Assembly: GCA_933228895.1 (NCBI GenBank)
Contig: OW121848.1
Location: forward strand, 82,355,470-82,419,469
Origin: Platycnemis pennipes
Lineage: Eukaryota; Arthropoda; Insecta; Odonata; Platycnemididae
Reading direction: 5' to 3'
DNA length: 64,000 nucleotides
Notes under the pieces: model-generated
Seen by the model: the letters and a program-made list of their open reading frames with translations, nothing else
What the model was told of the DNA's origin: nothing
The model's database searches: none
In this document: piece by piece, positions 23,901 to 34,379 of the stretch
How the letters are laid out: every line of letters begins with the position of its first letter
How positions within the stretch are numbered: the stretch's first letter is position 1
Program-made: the position numbers and the translations under genes

Positions 23901-26670
23901 CGGCGTGCTATGCGCTTGGGTATACCTTGGGTATACCTTTGGGCATATCTCCCACGCGTTTACGTTTTTTTATCGGCAATCTCATTGGCATGCGGCTAAT
24001 CATTAATGATTTATCACGAGCATATTTGCGAGGGGAAATCACGCATAATTTTAGTTGAGTGAAAAAAATCTTCGCTATGAATTTTAGGCGTACGCTTTTC
24101 ACCCCCCGAACCTCCCCTCCCTTCTCTAACTCTCCATTTGGCTCCCTTGGGGCGGTGACTTTTGACGTGAGGGTTGAAAGGTCGCACGCAAATACGTGTC
24201 AAAACGGTTGTGTGAGCCCGTGAAGCTGTTGCATGGGCGGACGGGCGGGCGTCCGTCGCTTGCTCGTGACTCTCGGCTGACGTGCGAACTGGAAAACCTA
24301 CCTAACTCCCATTCTACCCCCTCACGCCCCCTTCCTCCCATATTCCCTCACACCCCCAAAATTCGCCATTCTCTCCACCGCTAAGAAATACGCTTACGTT
24401 GCGTCCCGCCCCCACTTCCCCATTTCCCTCCCAACCGCCCAATCAGGTCCCGCTTGCCCCTGAACCCCGTCAAACCGGTCGGCGTCGGAGCAGTTACGTT
24501 ATTTGCATCGTTAGTTTTTTTTCCAGCCGCTTGACTCCGCGGGGCGTGCATGTACTTGGTGGCTTGGATAACTCATGTCCGAAATCTTTTACCTCCCGCC
24601 CTCACTCATTTAACCGGCGGTTTGCGGAGTATTTTTATGAACAGTAAAACTCGTCCCTTAGCTCGCTCTCTGTGCGCGTGGACATGGTGCTTTCATTTAC
24701 ACCGTCCGCCGAAAAGTGCCGCTCTCGATTTCTTTAATTCCACGTGCAAACCACGTGAGTTTATATGTGAATGCAGTGCATTGTCCTTGGTGCTACTTTA
24801 AGATCTGAAATCCTGCTTCATGTTTGTTTCTGTATTCGTATAAATGAGAGAAAAATCTTGGTCCCATAACTGTTATACCTCATTTGATTTCTGTTTTCAT
24901 CAGTTTTTTGCTTCAGATTCTGATTTTGACCCTCGTCTATTCCTACAAACATTCCTTGAAACACATTAAGTTGCTGACATAACTCTTGGTGAAAAGTTTC
25001 TCGTGATCACGCCGTGAATCTTCGTCAGGCAATCACTAAATGTTGTTTTCGAATACCTAGTATGTAGTATTCAAACACCTAGTATGTAGAAATCTAATTT
25101 TGTTGAAGTATCTGGATGCTCTTACTTCCTATTAGTACAAAGTATACAGGAAGAGTATTTTCAATCACATCAAGATTCTGAAATAATGCATGGGACTCAC
25201 AGGATTTAAATAAATAACTTCAGTACGTTTTGTAGGAATGAAAACTTCTCACTATTTTTTCAATGCTTTATTTCTCGTTATTTCTCTGTCTTGCATTGAC
25301 TGGTGTTATACAAGTTTGGTATTCAATAAGATTGTTTCTTATTGTCACTTCTAAAAATTTTATCATGATGGGTTTGGCTAGCCCGATCATGGATTTAGCT
25401 TCCATTTATTATCTCCGCGTGATTACGCAAGTAATGCGTGATTGCCCAAACATTGAATAATTTGTTTCGATTCCTGTTTTTCGCCAAAAGCATATGGTTG
25501 AAAAGATCCTTTCATTCTCGCGGACTTATTGGACTCTCGGAATATTTTCTAAAAAAAATGTCCTTAATAATGCAAGGCGCGATTACGTCGCAAATCTCAG
25601 GGTCATTTCAAGAAGAGATTTTTTTCCGCGTTTCCTTTCATACACCATTGGTTTCCTGTCTCCTTAAAAAAGAAAACGGCAACTCCTATTATCTTCCACG
25701 CAGACATGAGATACGCTCGGCGTTACGAAATCTTTTCTGGCGGGAAAGTTTTGATCCCTTGTTGTTCAGAGCGGCTGTTCCTCGGCGCCCGGGAGAAAGC
25801 GCTCATTCGAAATTGCGGGTTTGCCCTCTCTCTCTCTTTCCTTGTCCACCCTCTCCACCTCATCTCTCCCCCACTCGCCCTTGTTATCCTGCCCCTTTAC
25901 CCCTCTCGTCTCCCCCTGATCGAAATTCGAGTAGAGGGAGAGGATGTCGAACGTTGGAACCCGAAAGCATGGGGAGCCAGCACCGAGTCTGCAGGACTAC
26001 CTTTTCGCCCGCTCCCGACAGGTTGCCCCTCGACTTCAGATTCCCGGGTCGAAGCGGCCAGAGAACGGTCGAGTGACAAGGAGTTGAAACGTCAGAAGGG
26101 TGCGTGCGTGGGCGGGAGCTTGGAAAGGGGGAGGGGAAAAAGTTCGCGTGACTTTATTATGAAAGGGCCGCGCTAGGCGCGGGGAACGACGCACCGCTCG
26201 CGCGCGCAAAGCAGCACGCACCAATCTCAGTAGAAAAGGTTATTTACCTCTTGTTTCCACCCCTAGTCCTCAACTAAACAATCCTCCATTAGCTCTGTCA
26301 CCTTGAGCCATTTGTGTTCAGATTTATCTCCCATTCCAGATGCTCTAGAGCAACAGAGCGGAGAACAGATTAGGAGTGTCCCCTTCACATTTTGCCCTTG
26401 TTTATTGTGCTTCCATTGTATATAATTTAATACATACAGCTATGGAGTACTCCTTATAGATAGTCGATACCTACCCTATAAATAGTCGATCCAGTTGTCC
26501 AATCTCGTTGTAGTTAAATATTTTTATATACCTAGTAGGCTCTCGTTCAGAGTTTAACACACTCTCTCTCGCAACCAAATCCCATACGAATACTATAATT
26601 CCCTTATGTTGGGACATAGGATACGTTATTATCATCACTCCACATGTTAGCATACAGTACGTCAGGTATT
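20978..26670. other. Non-coding; GC islands at 21030-21340, 24080-24640 and 25740-26220
   Basis: No gene is recognised. The 21 kb island is purine-rich on the plus strand. The 24 kb and 25.8 kb islands are pyrimidine-rich, and the latter holds a 212-residue frame (25438-26076) with no domain. A 13-bp string, ACCTAGTATGTAG, is directly repeated near 25055 and 25077. Confidence 0.4.
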
Positions 26671-26679
26671 ATTGACGTC

Positions 26680-27167
26680 CAGCGGTCCCCAACCTGGAGT
26701 ACGCGTTCCAAAAAGCACTCCTCCAAACATGGTTTAGAGGACCGTGAATAAAGTTAAAGCATTACTGAAAAATCTGGAAGCGCATCGGTTCCTCCGTAAA
26801 TTTACATCCATTTACGGTTGAGCAGCTGGCATTGAATTATCGACGAGTAAACATTCGTATTGTCACATCTAAATCTACATTCGCATAATACCGTGCAAGG
26901 CACCGAAAAGGTGTGTGGCAGGCGGTGCATTACATATAATGCATAAGAAAGGATCAGTAATAATATACTAGTCTAAACTTTATAATTTAAAAAATATGAA
27001 AATAGCCAAGTTAGTTACTAGCACGGATTCAACTGTAAACGTACATCGAGTACTTACATTCCAAGCACGGCTTGTGGATAAGGGGTATAAAGGTGTGGCA
27101 AGGAAATAAGAATTAGGGAAGTAGGCTACCAACGGGTACGACAACGAAAAAAGGTTGAGAACTTATG
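26680..27167. mobile_element. Decayed hAT-like DNA transposon
   Basis: The left end begins CAGCGGTCCCCAACCTGGAG and continues TACGCGTTCC. The right end, read inward on the minus strand, is GTTCTCAACCTTTTTTCG followed by TTGTCGTACCC. Both resemble the common hAT terminus pattern CAGNGGTTCYCAACCT...GTACCC. The outermost right bases and the 8-bp duplication have decayed: flanks TTGACGTC and CTTTCGAA do not match. No transposase frame is present. A second repeat (26864-26940) lies within it. Confidence 0.45.
26864..26940 (+). repeat. Interspersed-repeat fragment (CTACAT...GTGTGTGGCAG motif)
   Basis: CTAAATCTACATTCGCATAA is followed by TACCGTGCAAGGCACC and GGTGTGTGGCAGGCGGTGC. From memory, very similar strings (CTACATCTACAT...GCAAGCCACC...GGTGTGTGGC) recur in many arthropod genomes as part of a dispersed element. 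I cannot name the family. It sits inside the hAT-like element, as if inserted there or carried by it. Confidence 0.45.
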
Positions 27168-29074
27168 CTTTCGAATTTTGTTTAAGGTAATTTCAACTCA
27201 AGAATTATATTACAGCATCTAACCCCGGGTTAATTCTAAGAAAAAACGACGTCTGAAGACGAAAAGCGTTCCCATGACAATTTAGCTCTTTCTTACGCCG
27301 CGCCGCCGTACTTTCCTTAGAATGCCAAATCATATTGCGCAATCGTTTTTGATTTACGTCACATTTTCATCGCATTCTTTTTGTAATTTATGATAAAAAT
27401 TCTAGAATTTAGATAGTAGTCCGTTAATTATAATGCATGCCTTCAGTACGGGGAAGTATTGATATCTGTTGGGGTTTTGTGCATCTGATGATGGACTAAA
27501 ATTCAATTACTAAAATTTCAATATTAAAATTTATTTGTCAAGCATCAGTGGCAGTCAATAGCACAATTATTCCAATGAAGTTCTTTTCTTGCCGCATCTA
27601 ATTCATTCTTTTATTATCTTAAATTCAAATATTTTAGAATAAAAAAGTTAAGCTAAGATGAAAATATAATAATGTCCTATTTGAAGAAACAGAAGCTCAG
27701 GCATAATTAATCAACGTAAAATAAATTGTGCAGTTCTGTTATTAAGTTTTAGAATAACATGTAGAATCCAAGATTTATACCCATTTTGTGTAGTATTTAC
27801 ACATATTTCTCCCTTAAAATGCTAAAGTTTACAATTTCCCTCCCTTGGTAAAATAAGAAGTTTATTCAGGAAGGCTGAATACTCATGGCCTTCGTTAGCT
27901 GAGAGGATCAATTGTTTTGCAATAATGATAGATGAAGTATATTTCATCTTGGCTTTGTGCAGCCACACGCAAATCATGCTTCAGAAAATATTCTCCCGAA
28001 AATCTCAAGATTGTGCTCTGCGGCTAAGAGTTTCGGAAGCAGGCCCACGGGTGAGACAAACGCAGGCCACGCACCACAAGAATTGAATGAATCGATTTCA
28101 CGTGACTACGTGGGGCAAGGCAAGGTTGCGGAGTCGATGCAGTTGAAATCCGTTACGCTGTCTTGGCGCTAACCTTAACTTACTTAATTTTTTTTCGCTC
28201 CTCCGCACGGTCAATCCGGAGGCTGGAAAGTTGGCAGTCCTCCATTTCGTAATCGGGAGGGGACGGTCACGCGTTTTATTGTCCGATATAATGGGGTGAG
28301 CGGACACTTACTCGCTTTATTGCTAGACGTGGAAATTGAAGGTTAAAAGCACTTTCCTCGGCGTTTCGAGTTCGGGCCGTCTCCGTCTCACCCAAGCGCT
28401 CCCACGCGCCTTCTCGCAGATTTCCCCGACCTTAAAACACAATGACAATGGGAGGGGAAAGGGGACGTGTGGATGCTGGGAACGAAATTTCCTATCTAAA
28501 CTTGATCCGATTCAATCGACCCTCGGTGAGCGCGAGACGTGTAGGGAAAGGAGCCCGTATCGATAGTCAGATGGATGGGTGCTGCTCTCCTGCTGTTGCC
28601 TCGCTGGATTGGATTCTACGATCGCACTGACGTTATCGAGCGTGGAGATTGATTCGCGTCGTGTGATTCACGGTTTCGTCCTTGCTGGCGGCTAATCCTA
28701 TATTTGATTTAGCGGCTTTTATCGATTGAGGAACGATTTGTTCTCTCCACCGCGTACTTGCGTATCGTATATCTTCATATCAGTTTTTATTTTGTGAAGG
28801 TATATTACCCTGAAGAGCAACTAAAGGGGAGTTGGAATATTTATTTTTCAATCCTGTGTCTACAGATAATTATAGTCGTGATTCAGCCCATCTTTATTCC
28901 CCCATAACGTAATTATATTACACTAACTTTAGTTCTCGTAGTTGATGTTGGTCACTGGTGGGTTTCTCTAATGAAAAATTCCTAAATCAAATGAAATACA
29001 TTCGGCCACGGACGATTTTTAAAAGTTGTAGCACCAATACGGCAATACGACGTTGATAGGTTCATAGCTGGCCA
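27168..29074. other. Non-coding; AT-rich, then GC-rich at 28130-28640
   Basis: No gene is recognised. A weak inverted pair (ATTCTAAG near 27233 and CTTAGAAT near 27315) is present. Confidence 0.4.
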
Positions 29075-29225
29075 CGATAGCCAGTTCTGCAACGCATCAA
29101 CCTGGTGACCCAAAGATCGCGATTTCGAATTCCGTTTAGGACATGTACTTATTGGATTAATAATAGGATTATGTTAGGCTAAACGGTGGAATATAGGTGT
29201 TGCGGCTCCTCAAAACCTAATGATG
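29075..29225 (+). mobile_element. tRNA-headed SINE, family B, copy 2 (decayed)
   Basis: The head CAACCTGGTGACCCAAAGATCG parallels copy 1 (CGGCCTGGTAACCCAAAGGTCA) and has a mutated B box (GATTTCGAATTCC, about 29121-29133). The body TTATGTTAGGCTAAACGGTG matches the family segment, followed by CTCCTCAAAACCTAATGATG. Confidence 0.6.
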
Positions 29226-30709
29226 TCATTGCTTAAGTTAATTTTTGTCACAGGTTGTTCATTGTATTTTTCCTGCTTCCTTTTCTGGATCTTTTTCTGA
29301 AATAATTCTCGGCAATTTCTAAGTCCAGTGTTCCATTTAGAAAAGGTGCTCAGGCACACGCCGGCGTCTCTGTTCGTGCCTCTGCACACGCATTCCTTAT
29401 CAGGGGTCATTTACAGGGCAACGCACCAAATCCCGACGGGGGGATGAGGTCCTGGCCGTTGCCCTTCCCTGCTCACACTTCCTCCTTCGGCCGTCCGTCG
29501 AGCAACATCCCTTAAACCCCTGTCTTCTGCCGGATCCTGCGGTAATTCTTACTCAACAGGAGTTAGGGGGCATCGTCCTTCCCTCGTCCGGGACATCGTC
29601 GGGGTGTTGCGTGGATCAAGCGAGGGCCCTCAGCCCTCTTCTCCTCTCACCCCGGGCACCACCAAATTCTCCAGCCTTCCCTCTTCCTCCCCCCCCCGCG
29701 CCCACATTACCCCACCCCACCATCCCCCGCTCTCTCAAACTCTTCCGCGTACACCCCCGGACCACCACCAATCCAGGAAGGATTTGCATCGGAATCCCTG
29801 TCATTTGTTACCCTAATCTCTGGTTCCCATCATTCCTAATAGCAAATGTTTTATCGTTTTATTTTTAGATACGGAACCGTGAGGGTGTAATGGCATTGAC
29901 CCCTCTAAATCCATTTCCTCCTGTCCTCCCGAAATCCCAGGGCTCCCCCGTGCGATACAATCAAACGATCCGCTGTCCTCATTATTCCGCTCCTTGTGAA
30001 TTAATTTGGGTTCAGCAAATATCTACTAACTCTCGCCGGAGTGGTTCCCCACGCACTTGATTTCTGTTCCTCGTCGTCGGTCCGAATGTTGAATCCAGTG
30101 GCTTTTCTGCCGACTTAGTTGGCGATCTCTCAGTTCGTTTGTCACGACCGTTTGACATTGAATCCCGAGTGTGTATCTATCAGTGGCTGAAAACCAGCAA
30201 TTATATTGAGGTAAGGACATATTTGCAGTGGGTCGGTTACTCCACGGCATAGGTTATTAACGTTTATATCCAGTACAATCCCTGGTCGCAAAACATTGAA
30301 ATAAATTCATTCCTACCGAAAAGGATTATCTAAGTTTTGCTTCCTTCGCAAACGCCGTTGAATGCTGAAGCTGCTAAATATCGTAATCCGTTATGCGAAC
30401 GCTCCATTCAAGATAAGGGACGGAATTCTTTCTCTATCTATTAAGAACAAACGAACGTGCGCACACGATTTCACTGATGTTGCATCTTGTAATTCCTTTG
30501 CGCCGATGTGAACTACCTATGTGCAACACGTGTAAGAAAGGGGCATTATTGGGGAAAGATGTGGTATTTTTTTAATGGGGAAATCAGACGTTAGATGAAC
30601 GCTTCGTATTTTCCCTATTTCGTATTTTAAATCAGTGAAATAAGCATGACCTATCCATTTGAGTATAAATAATTTTCTATGCGAATTAGATGAATACTAG
30701 CATGGCCAA
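29226..30709. other. Non-coding; pyrimidine-rich at 29440-29800
   Basis: Nothing is recognised. Ser/Pro-rich frames at 29604-29868 reflect C-rich composition. Confidence 0.4.
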
Positions 30710-30994
30710 CTTGAGGCTGTGGTGCTCTAGTGAGTATAGAGCGCTGGCCACGGATCGGAGTGCATCTGGTTTAAATCGGCTCTGGAAGTCTTTTGGACAT
30801 CCCTACCGAAAATTCTCGCGATGCGATTTAGTGTGTTAGAACTTCGTGGGAAATCGCAAGTGGCCTAGAATAAGGGACTGACCCCCTACCCAGAATGTGC
30901 GAATTCCACACAGCATTGGCTTAGTACGGGGTGAGCTCTACCCTCACCCATCAAAATAACCTTCGGGTTGAATACTGAGTGAGTGAGTTAGTAT
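30710..30994 (+). mobile_element. tRNA-headed SINE, family C
   Basis: A tRNA-like head (GTGGTGCTCTAGTGAGTATA through GAGCGCTGG) contains a B-box variant, GGTTTAAATC, at 30768-30777. The body differs from families A and B. The 3' end is a short GAGT repeat (GAGTGAGTGAGT, about 30980-30991), a typical simple-repeat SINE tail. Only one copy is present in the window, so family status is inferred from architecture. Confidence 0.5.
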
Positions 30995-31023
30995 TTCCTA
31001 CTACGAGTGCATGTGTATATATC

Positions 31024-31185
31024 GCCGGGCGTGGTAACGGGCTGGGGTCTGGGCTTGAGGGTCGTGGGTGCGAATCCCGCCTAGGGCTTGGATGTTGTGT
31101 TTGTTCGGGGATTATGATCTTAGGTTAGACGGAGCTATATAAACTCGGTCGTTGAAGCACTCAAACCCAAAGATAAGTACTAATA
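31024..31185 (+). mobile_element. tRNA-headed SINE, family B, copy 3
   Basis: The head CCGGGCGTGGTAACGGGCTG has the B-box variant GGGTGCGAATCCC (31066-31078). The shared body, TTAGGTTAGACGGAGCTATA then GTTGAAGCACTCAAACCCAA, corresponds to GAGCACCTTAAAACC in copy 1. The end ACTAATACGA resembles the copy 1 tail. Confidence 0.65.
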
Positions 31186-32868
31186 CGAATCTATATCTGC
31201 GTTCATTCAAGTGGCAGGCGATCGGGGGGGGCCGGCCCACCCTCATCACCCGCCCCACCCTCGTCACCCGCCCCCGCTCGTCCCCACCCCTATATGAAGC
31301 GCCTTCGGAAGCGGAAGCGTCGGGCCCGGCCGCTGAATTCGCGCGCTAGGCATGAGCGCACCACGAACGGAGTCAAAAATGTGGAACGAGATCTCGGGGA
31401 CGGAGATAAAGGACGGAATAACTGCAACCTCCGCCGCCGTAATTTTAGAATATTCGGTCAAAAAGGCCCATGTGGCACGCTCGCGGATTCCCCGAATACC
31501 GGAGTATTTCAAGCAATGCGGAGGGCTGAGGGGCGGGTGCGGAGGGTACCAACGCACGAGGCCCAAGGTGTAGGGGGAATCGGAATGAGGAGGAGGTGGG
31601 GAGGGGAGGCAGTACGGTAGCGGAGGAATGGAATGAAAGCGAGAGAGCGAAATTAACTCACCGTTGCTCATGGTAACGGAAGAAAGACGAAACCGCTAAT
31701 CTTCCCTGGGCCTTCGTGCCGGGCGCCGAAAGATTAGTCCGCACGCACGAGGTCGTAGAGAATGAGGAAGCGCCTGGTTAGGATGTGTGCGTATGGATTT
31801 GTCAGCTGGGATGTGGGGGGGGGAGAGAGAATTGGGCTGCGAATTTCCTATCTGCGTGAGCCTAGTCCAGATAACAACTGTTCTTCCTACGGTAATACTT
31901 TATATGTTTGTCGAGCGATACCAGCGGCGCTGACTTCAGTGAACACTGAAAACACAGTGAACACTGCAACATTGGTTTTTTCGAGTTTGATCTAGTACTC
32001 TCTCGACATTGCTGCTGTGAATTCATAAATGAAGTAAATTAGTGCCACCCTATTCCACATACTTCTTGGGGTGTATTCTTTTCAAGCTTTTTATTAAAAT
32101 AAATAATTCTTAAGCGATAGAGCGAGGTGCAAATACATGATGTTGTGTATCATAATGGGATATTTAGAGACCTGCTACGTTGAGGAGTGATCAGTTGCAG
32201 TTCCTCCTGTCATAAAAGTTTGAGTACATTCAGGTTTGGTGATGCAATCGAAAATAATCAGGATATACAGAGTACACGATATCATCCAGTATTTATTGTA
32301 AACTCTTCAAACGTCGACGGGTACCTTGCCTATTCCATGATTACGAAGGTAATGCATTATTATTTTCATTTGAAAGAGAATTAGGGATCGTAGATTCAAG
32401 GTGTGGGTGACTGACTGCGAATTATCCTTGAAAATTCGAAGTCAATTTGTGTGCCCAAAAGAAACCAACACTTTGTTTATAGGCTGTAATTTCCCAACTG
32501 AGAGTCAGTCGCGCAGGAATCACGTGGTCGCAGCCAGCCAAACCATCGCAGGTTCGATGTCATTTTTAATGTTGTTGATGGCTTCCACATTACACCCTGA
32601 ACGTGTGTGAACCGTCAAAGTGCATACAATGGAATCGACGAATTGTAATCAAACCTTACAGTCTTCCTTTCATGCCTCTCTCATTTGGGAGTATTGTTCA
32701 CGTGTCATCCCTTCCCTTCTTTCAGCACTCCTCTTTATGTTATAATCACCCGTTCGTAGCCGCCACTCTTGCCTTCATTCATTCGTGCTTGCCCTGAGAT
32801 TCACGACTACACACACTTCACTACGGGGTGCTTTCCCCTACCTCGCTCCGAACTATGTATATCCATTC
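31186..32868. other. Non-coding; CpG-rich at 31220-31660
   Basis: The GC-rich part holds frames in several phases on both strands with no domain. An imperfect X-box-like palindrome (GTTGCTCATGGTAAC, 31663-31677) closes the GC-rich stretch. Confidence 0.4.
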
Positions 32869-33081
32869 TTAAGGCCGCTTTACGCGGTACAAGTTTTTGT
32901 ACAAACGCTTGTATAAACTGAACGAAATTTTGTTTGTCTGAATGGAATTAGAACAAGTTCCATTCTCCGTACAGTCATTCAGACATTCGCACAAGCGTTC
33001 ACACCATTTGCCGATTTACACGGTACAATTTCCTCATACAAGCGTTTGTACAAAAAATTGTATCGCGTAAAGCGGCCTTTA
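32869..33081. mobile_element. PIF/Harbinger-type MITE with TTA target-site duplication
   Basis: The element spans 32872-33078 (207 bp). It begins AGGCCGCTTTACGCG and ends with the inverse CGCGTAAAGCGGCCT; the inverted repeats extend through GTACAA with one mismatch. The flanking trinucleotide TTA is present on both sides (32869-32871, 33079-33081). A 3-bp TWA duplication is characteristic of PIF/Harbinger. Inside, ACGCTTGTA/TACAAGCGT and TGTCTGAATG/CATTCAGACA pair again, so nearly the whole element can fold back, and a second partial terminus-like segment (GCCGATTTACACGGTACAA) starts near 33010. No coding capacity. Confidence 0.85.
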
Positions 33082-33229
33082 CAGTCCTCTCAAACAATTT
33101 CTTCGGGTCTCCTGCTGGTCAACCATTCAACCAGGAACCCTCCTCGATCTTTCCTTTCCGCTCCTCTTTCTTCCTCCGTCTTAGTTTCTACGAAATGCCA
33201 AATCATCACGTGACGCACGTGCGCTCTCA

Positions 33230-33720
33230 CCCCCCTTCCCCCGTAACCCTCCTCCCCTCAGAAAGCAGCGGGGCGGCGAATGAGGGTGGTGCCGCTGAGA
33301 CTTCGTATATATATATAAATGTGTAGGCGCGAGTACATATGTTTAGGGTATATGCAATACATGTGTATTTCCGAGGCAGCGGCGTCGGCGTTGTCAAGCT
33401 TCTGGATCAGCTGTTTGCCGCGCGCGTTTGTTACCATGGTAACATCCCGAGTCAACGGCCTCTACCTCGGACTCCATTACGGAGGGCGTTCGTCGCGGAA
33501 GAGGGAGAGAGAGAGGAGGAGAAAATAACGGAAGGGAGGAAGGGAGCGGATGAAGAATGGCGGGAGATGGAAAGATTGGGCGTAGGGTTAGTGGAATTGG
33601 GGGGAGAAGAGGGAGAGGCGGGAGGGAGAGAGGAAATTGGTAAGGAGAATAAGGGCAAAGAAAGCAATGGGAATTGGTAGCGTTGGCTTGGAAAAAGAAC
33701 AGGCGGAGGACGAGGACGGC
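33230..33720. other. CpG-containing island, purine-rich at 33480-33700
   Basis: An AT microsatellite (33306-33317), an X-box palindrome (33430-33443) and a strong G/A skew on the plus strand follow one another here. Frames of about 110 residues on both strands are compositional. Confidence 0.45.
33430..33443. promoter_or_regulatory. Perfect palindromic RFX X-box
   Basis: GTTACCATGGTAAC is a perfect inverted palindrome and matches the RFX-family X-box consensus GTNRCC-N(0-3)-RGYAAC. RFX factors drive cilia and sensory-neuron genes in animals. It lies within a CpG-containing island but with no recognised gene beside it, so function is unproven; a 14-bp site can arise by chance. Confidence 0.4.
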
Positions 33721-34088
33721 ATACATATTCAGGGAGCAAGAAGAGTGATCGTAGTATACAATTCTGGAGAATTAGATAGTAAAAAGTAGTGGCTAGATAA
33801 ACATTCTGACTTTTTTTCCTGTGCCCCTCAGACTAATTCTTAAAGTTTTACAAAATATTTTCAAAAATCACACAATTCAAGAATAATTTTAACTGATTAG
33901 CACTATATATAAGACCGAATTGTTCTGCGATGAGCATTTTCTCGCGGAAATCTTAACTTAATTCCTTACATGTTATGGTTATTCCATTTTCCATTTAGAG
34001 GATCTATTATCTTTGGCTCCCGTACATTGATAAAAGTAATTGGGAATGAGAAATTTTTATGGCGAGGAAGACCAAAGGACAAATAATG
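33721..34088. other. Non-coding sequence
   Basis: Nothing is recognised. Confidence 0.4.
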
Positions 34089-34243
34089 CATCATCATCAA
34101 AATCGGTCAGCAATCCTAGGATTGGTTTTGACGCAGCCTACCACTCGATTCTTCTATCGGCCAACTTCTTCATATTGACATAGTTCCTCTCTTTTACATC
34201 CTTCATAACTTGCACCATATACCTTATACGAGGCCTGCCTTTA
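34089..34243 (-). mobile_element. LINE 3'-end fragment, minus-strand member of a head-to-head pair
   Basis: The minus strand reads GRPRIRYMVQVMKDV, then KERNYVNMKKLADRRIEW, a stop (TAG), and AASKP. The stop replaces a residue that is Lys in the 1412 copy, and one extra A in the next codons shifts the frame past the original terminator. The 3' tail is an ATG repeat (at about 34088-34099 on the plus strand it reads CATCATCATC). It is a dead copy of the same LINE as at 1412 and 9117. Confidence 0.8.
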
Positions 34244-34251
34244 AATAATAC

Positions 34252-34379
34252 ATAGGTCAAATAAAGAAGGACGTGAAAGAGAAAACATACCAGGGCGTTA
34301 GGGAATTAACACTGAATAGGGCAGAATGGAAGTCTGCAGGAAAACAACCCTAGGATTGAAATACTGATGATGATGAAAT
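34252..34379 (+). mobile_element. LINE 3'-end fragment, plus-strand member of a head-to-head pair
   Basis: The plus strand has an uninterrupted frame at 34252-34353: IGQIKKDVKEKTYQGV, then RELTLNRAEWKSAGKQP and a TAG stop. It parallels the minus copy (VQVMKDVKERNYVNMKKLADRRIEW) but is clearly a different subfamily or a diverged copy. The tail after the stop is ATTGAAATACTGATGATGATG. Its truncated 5' end lies within about 10 bp of the truncated 5' end of the minus-strand copy. Confidence 0.75.

Noticed and set aside
25438..26076. 212-residue open frame on the plus strand
   Set aside because: No recognisable domain; the second half is pyrimidine-skewed, and a 156-residue frame in another phase overlaps it.
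26672..27175. 8-bp target-site duplication for the hAT-like element at 26680
   Set aside because: The flanks TTGACGTC and CTTTCGAA do not match, so no duplication is claimed.
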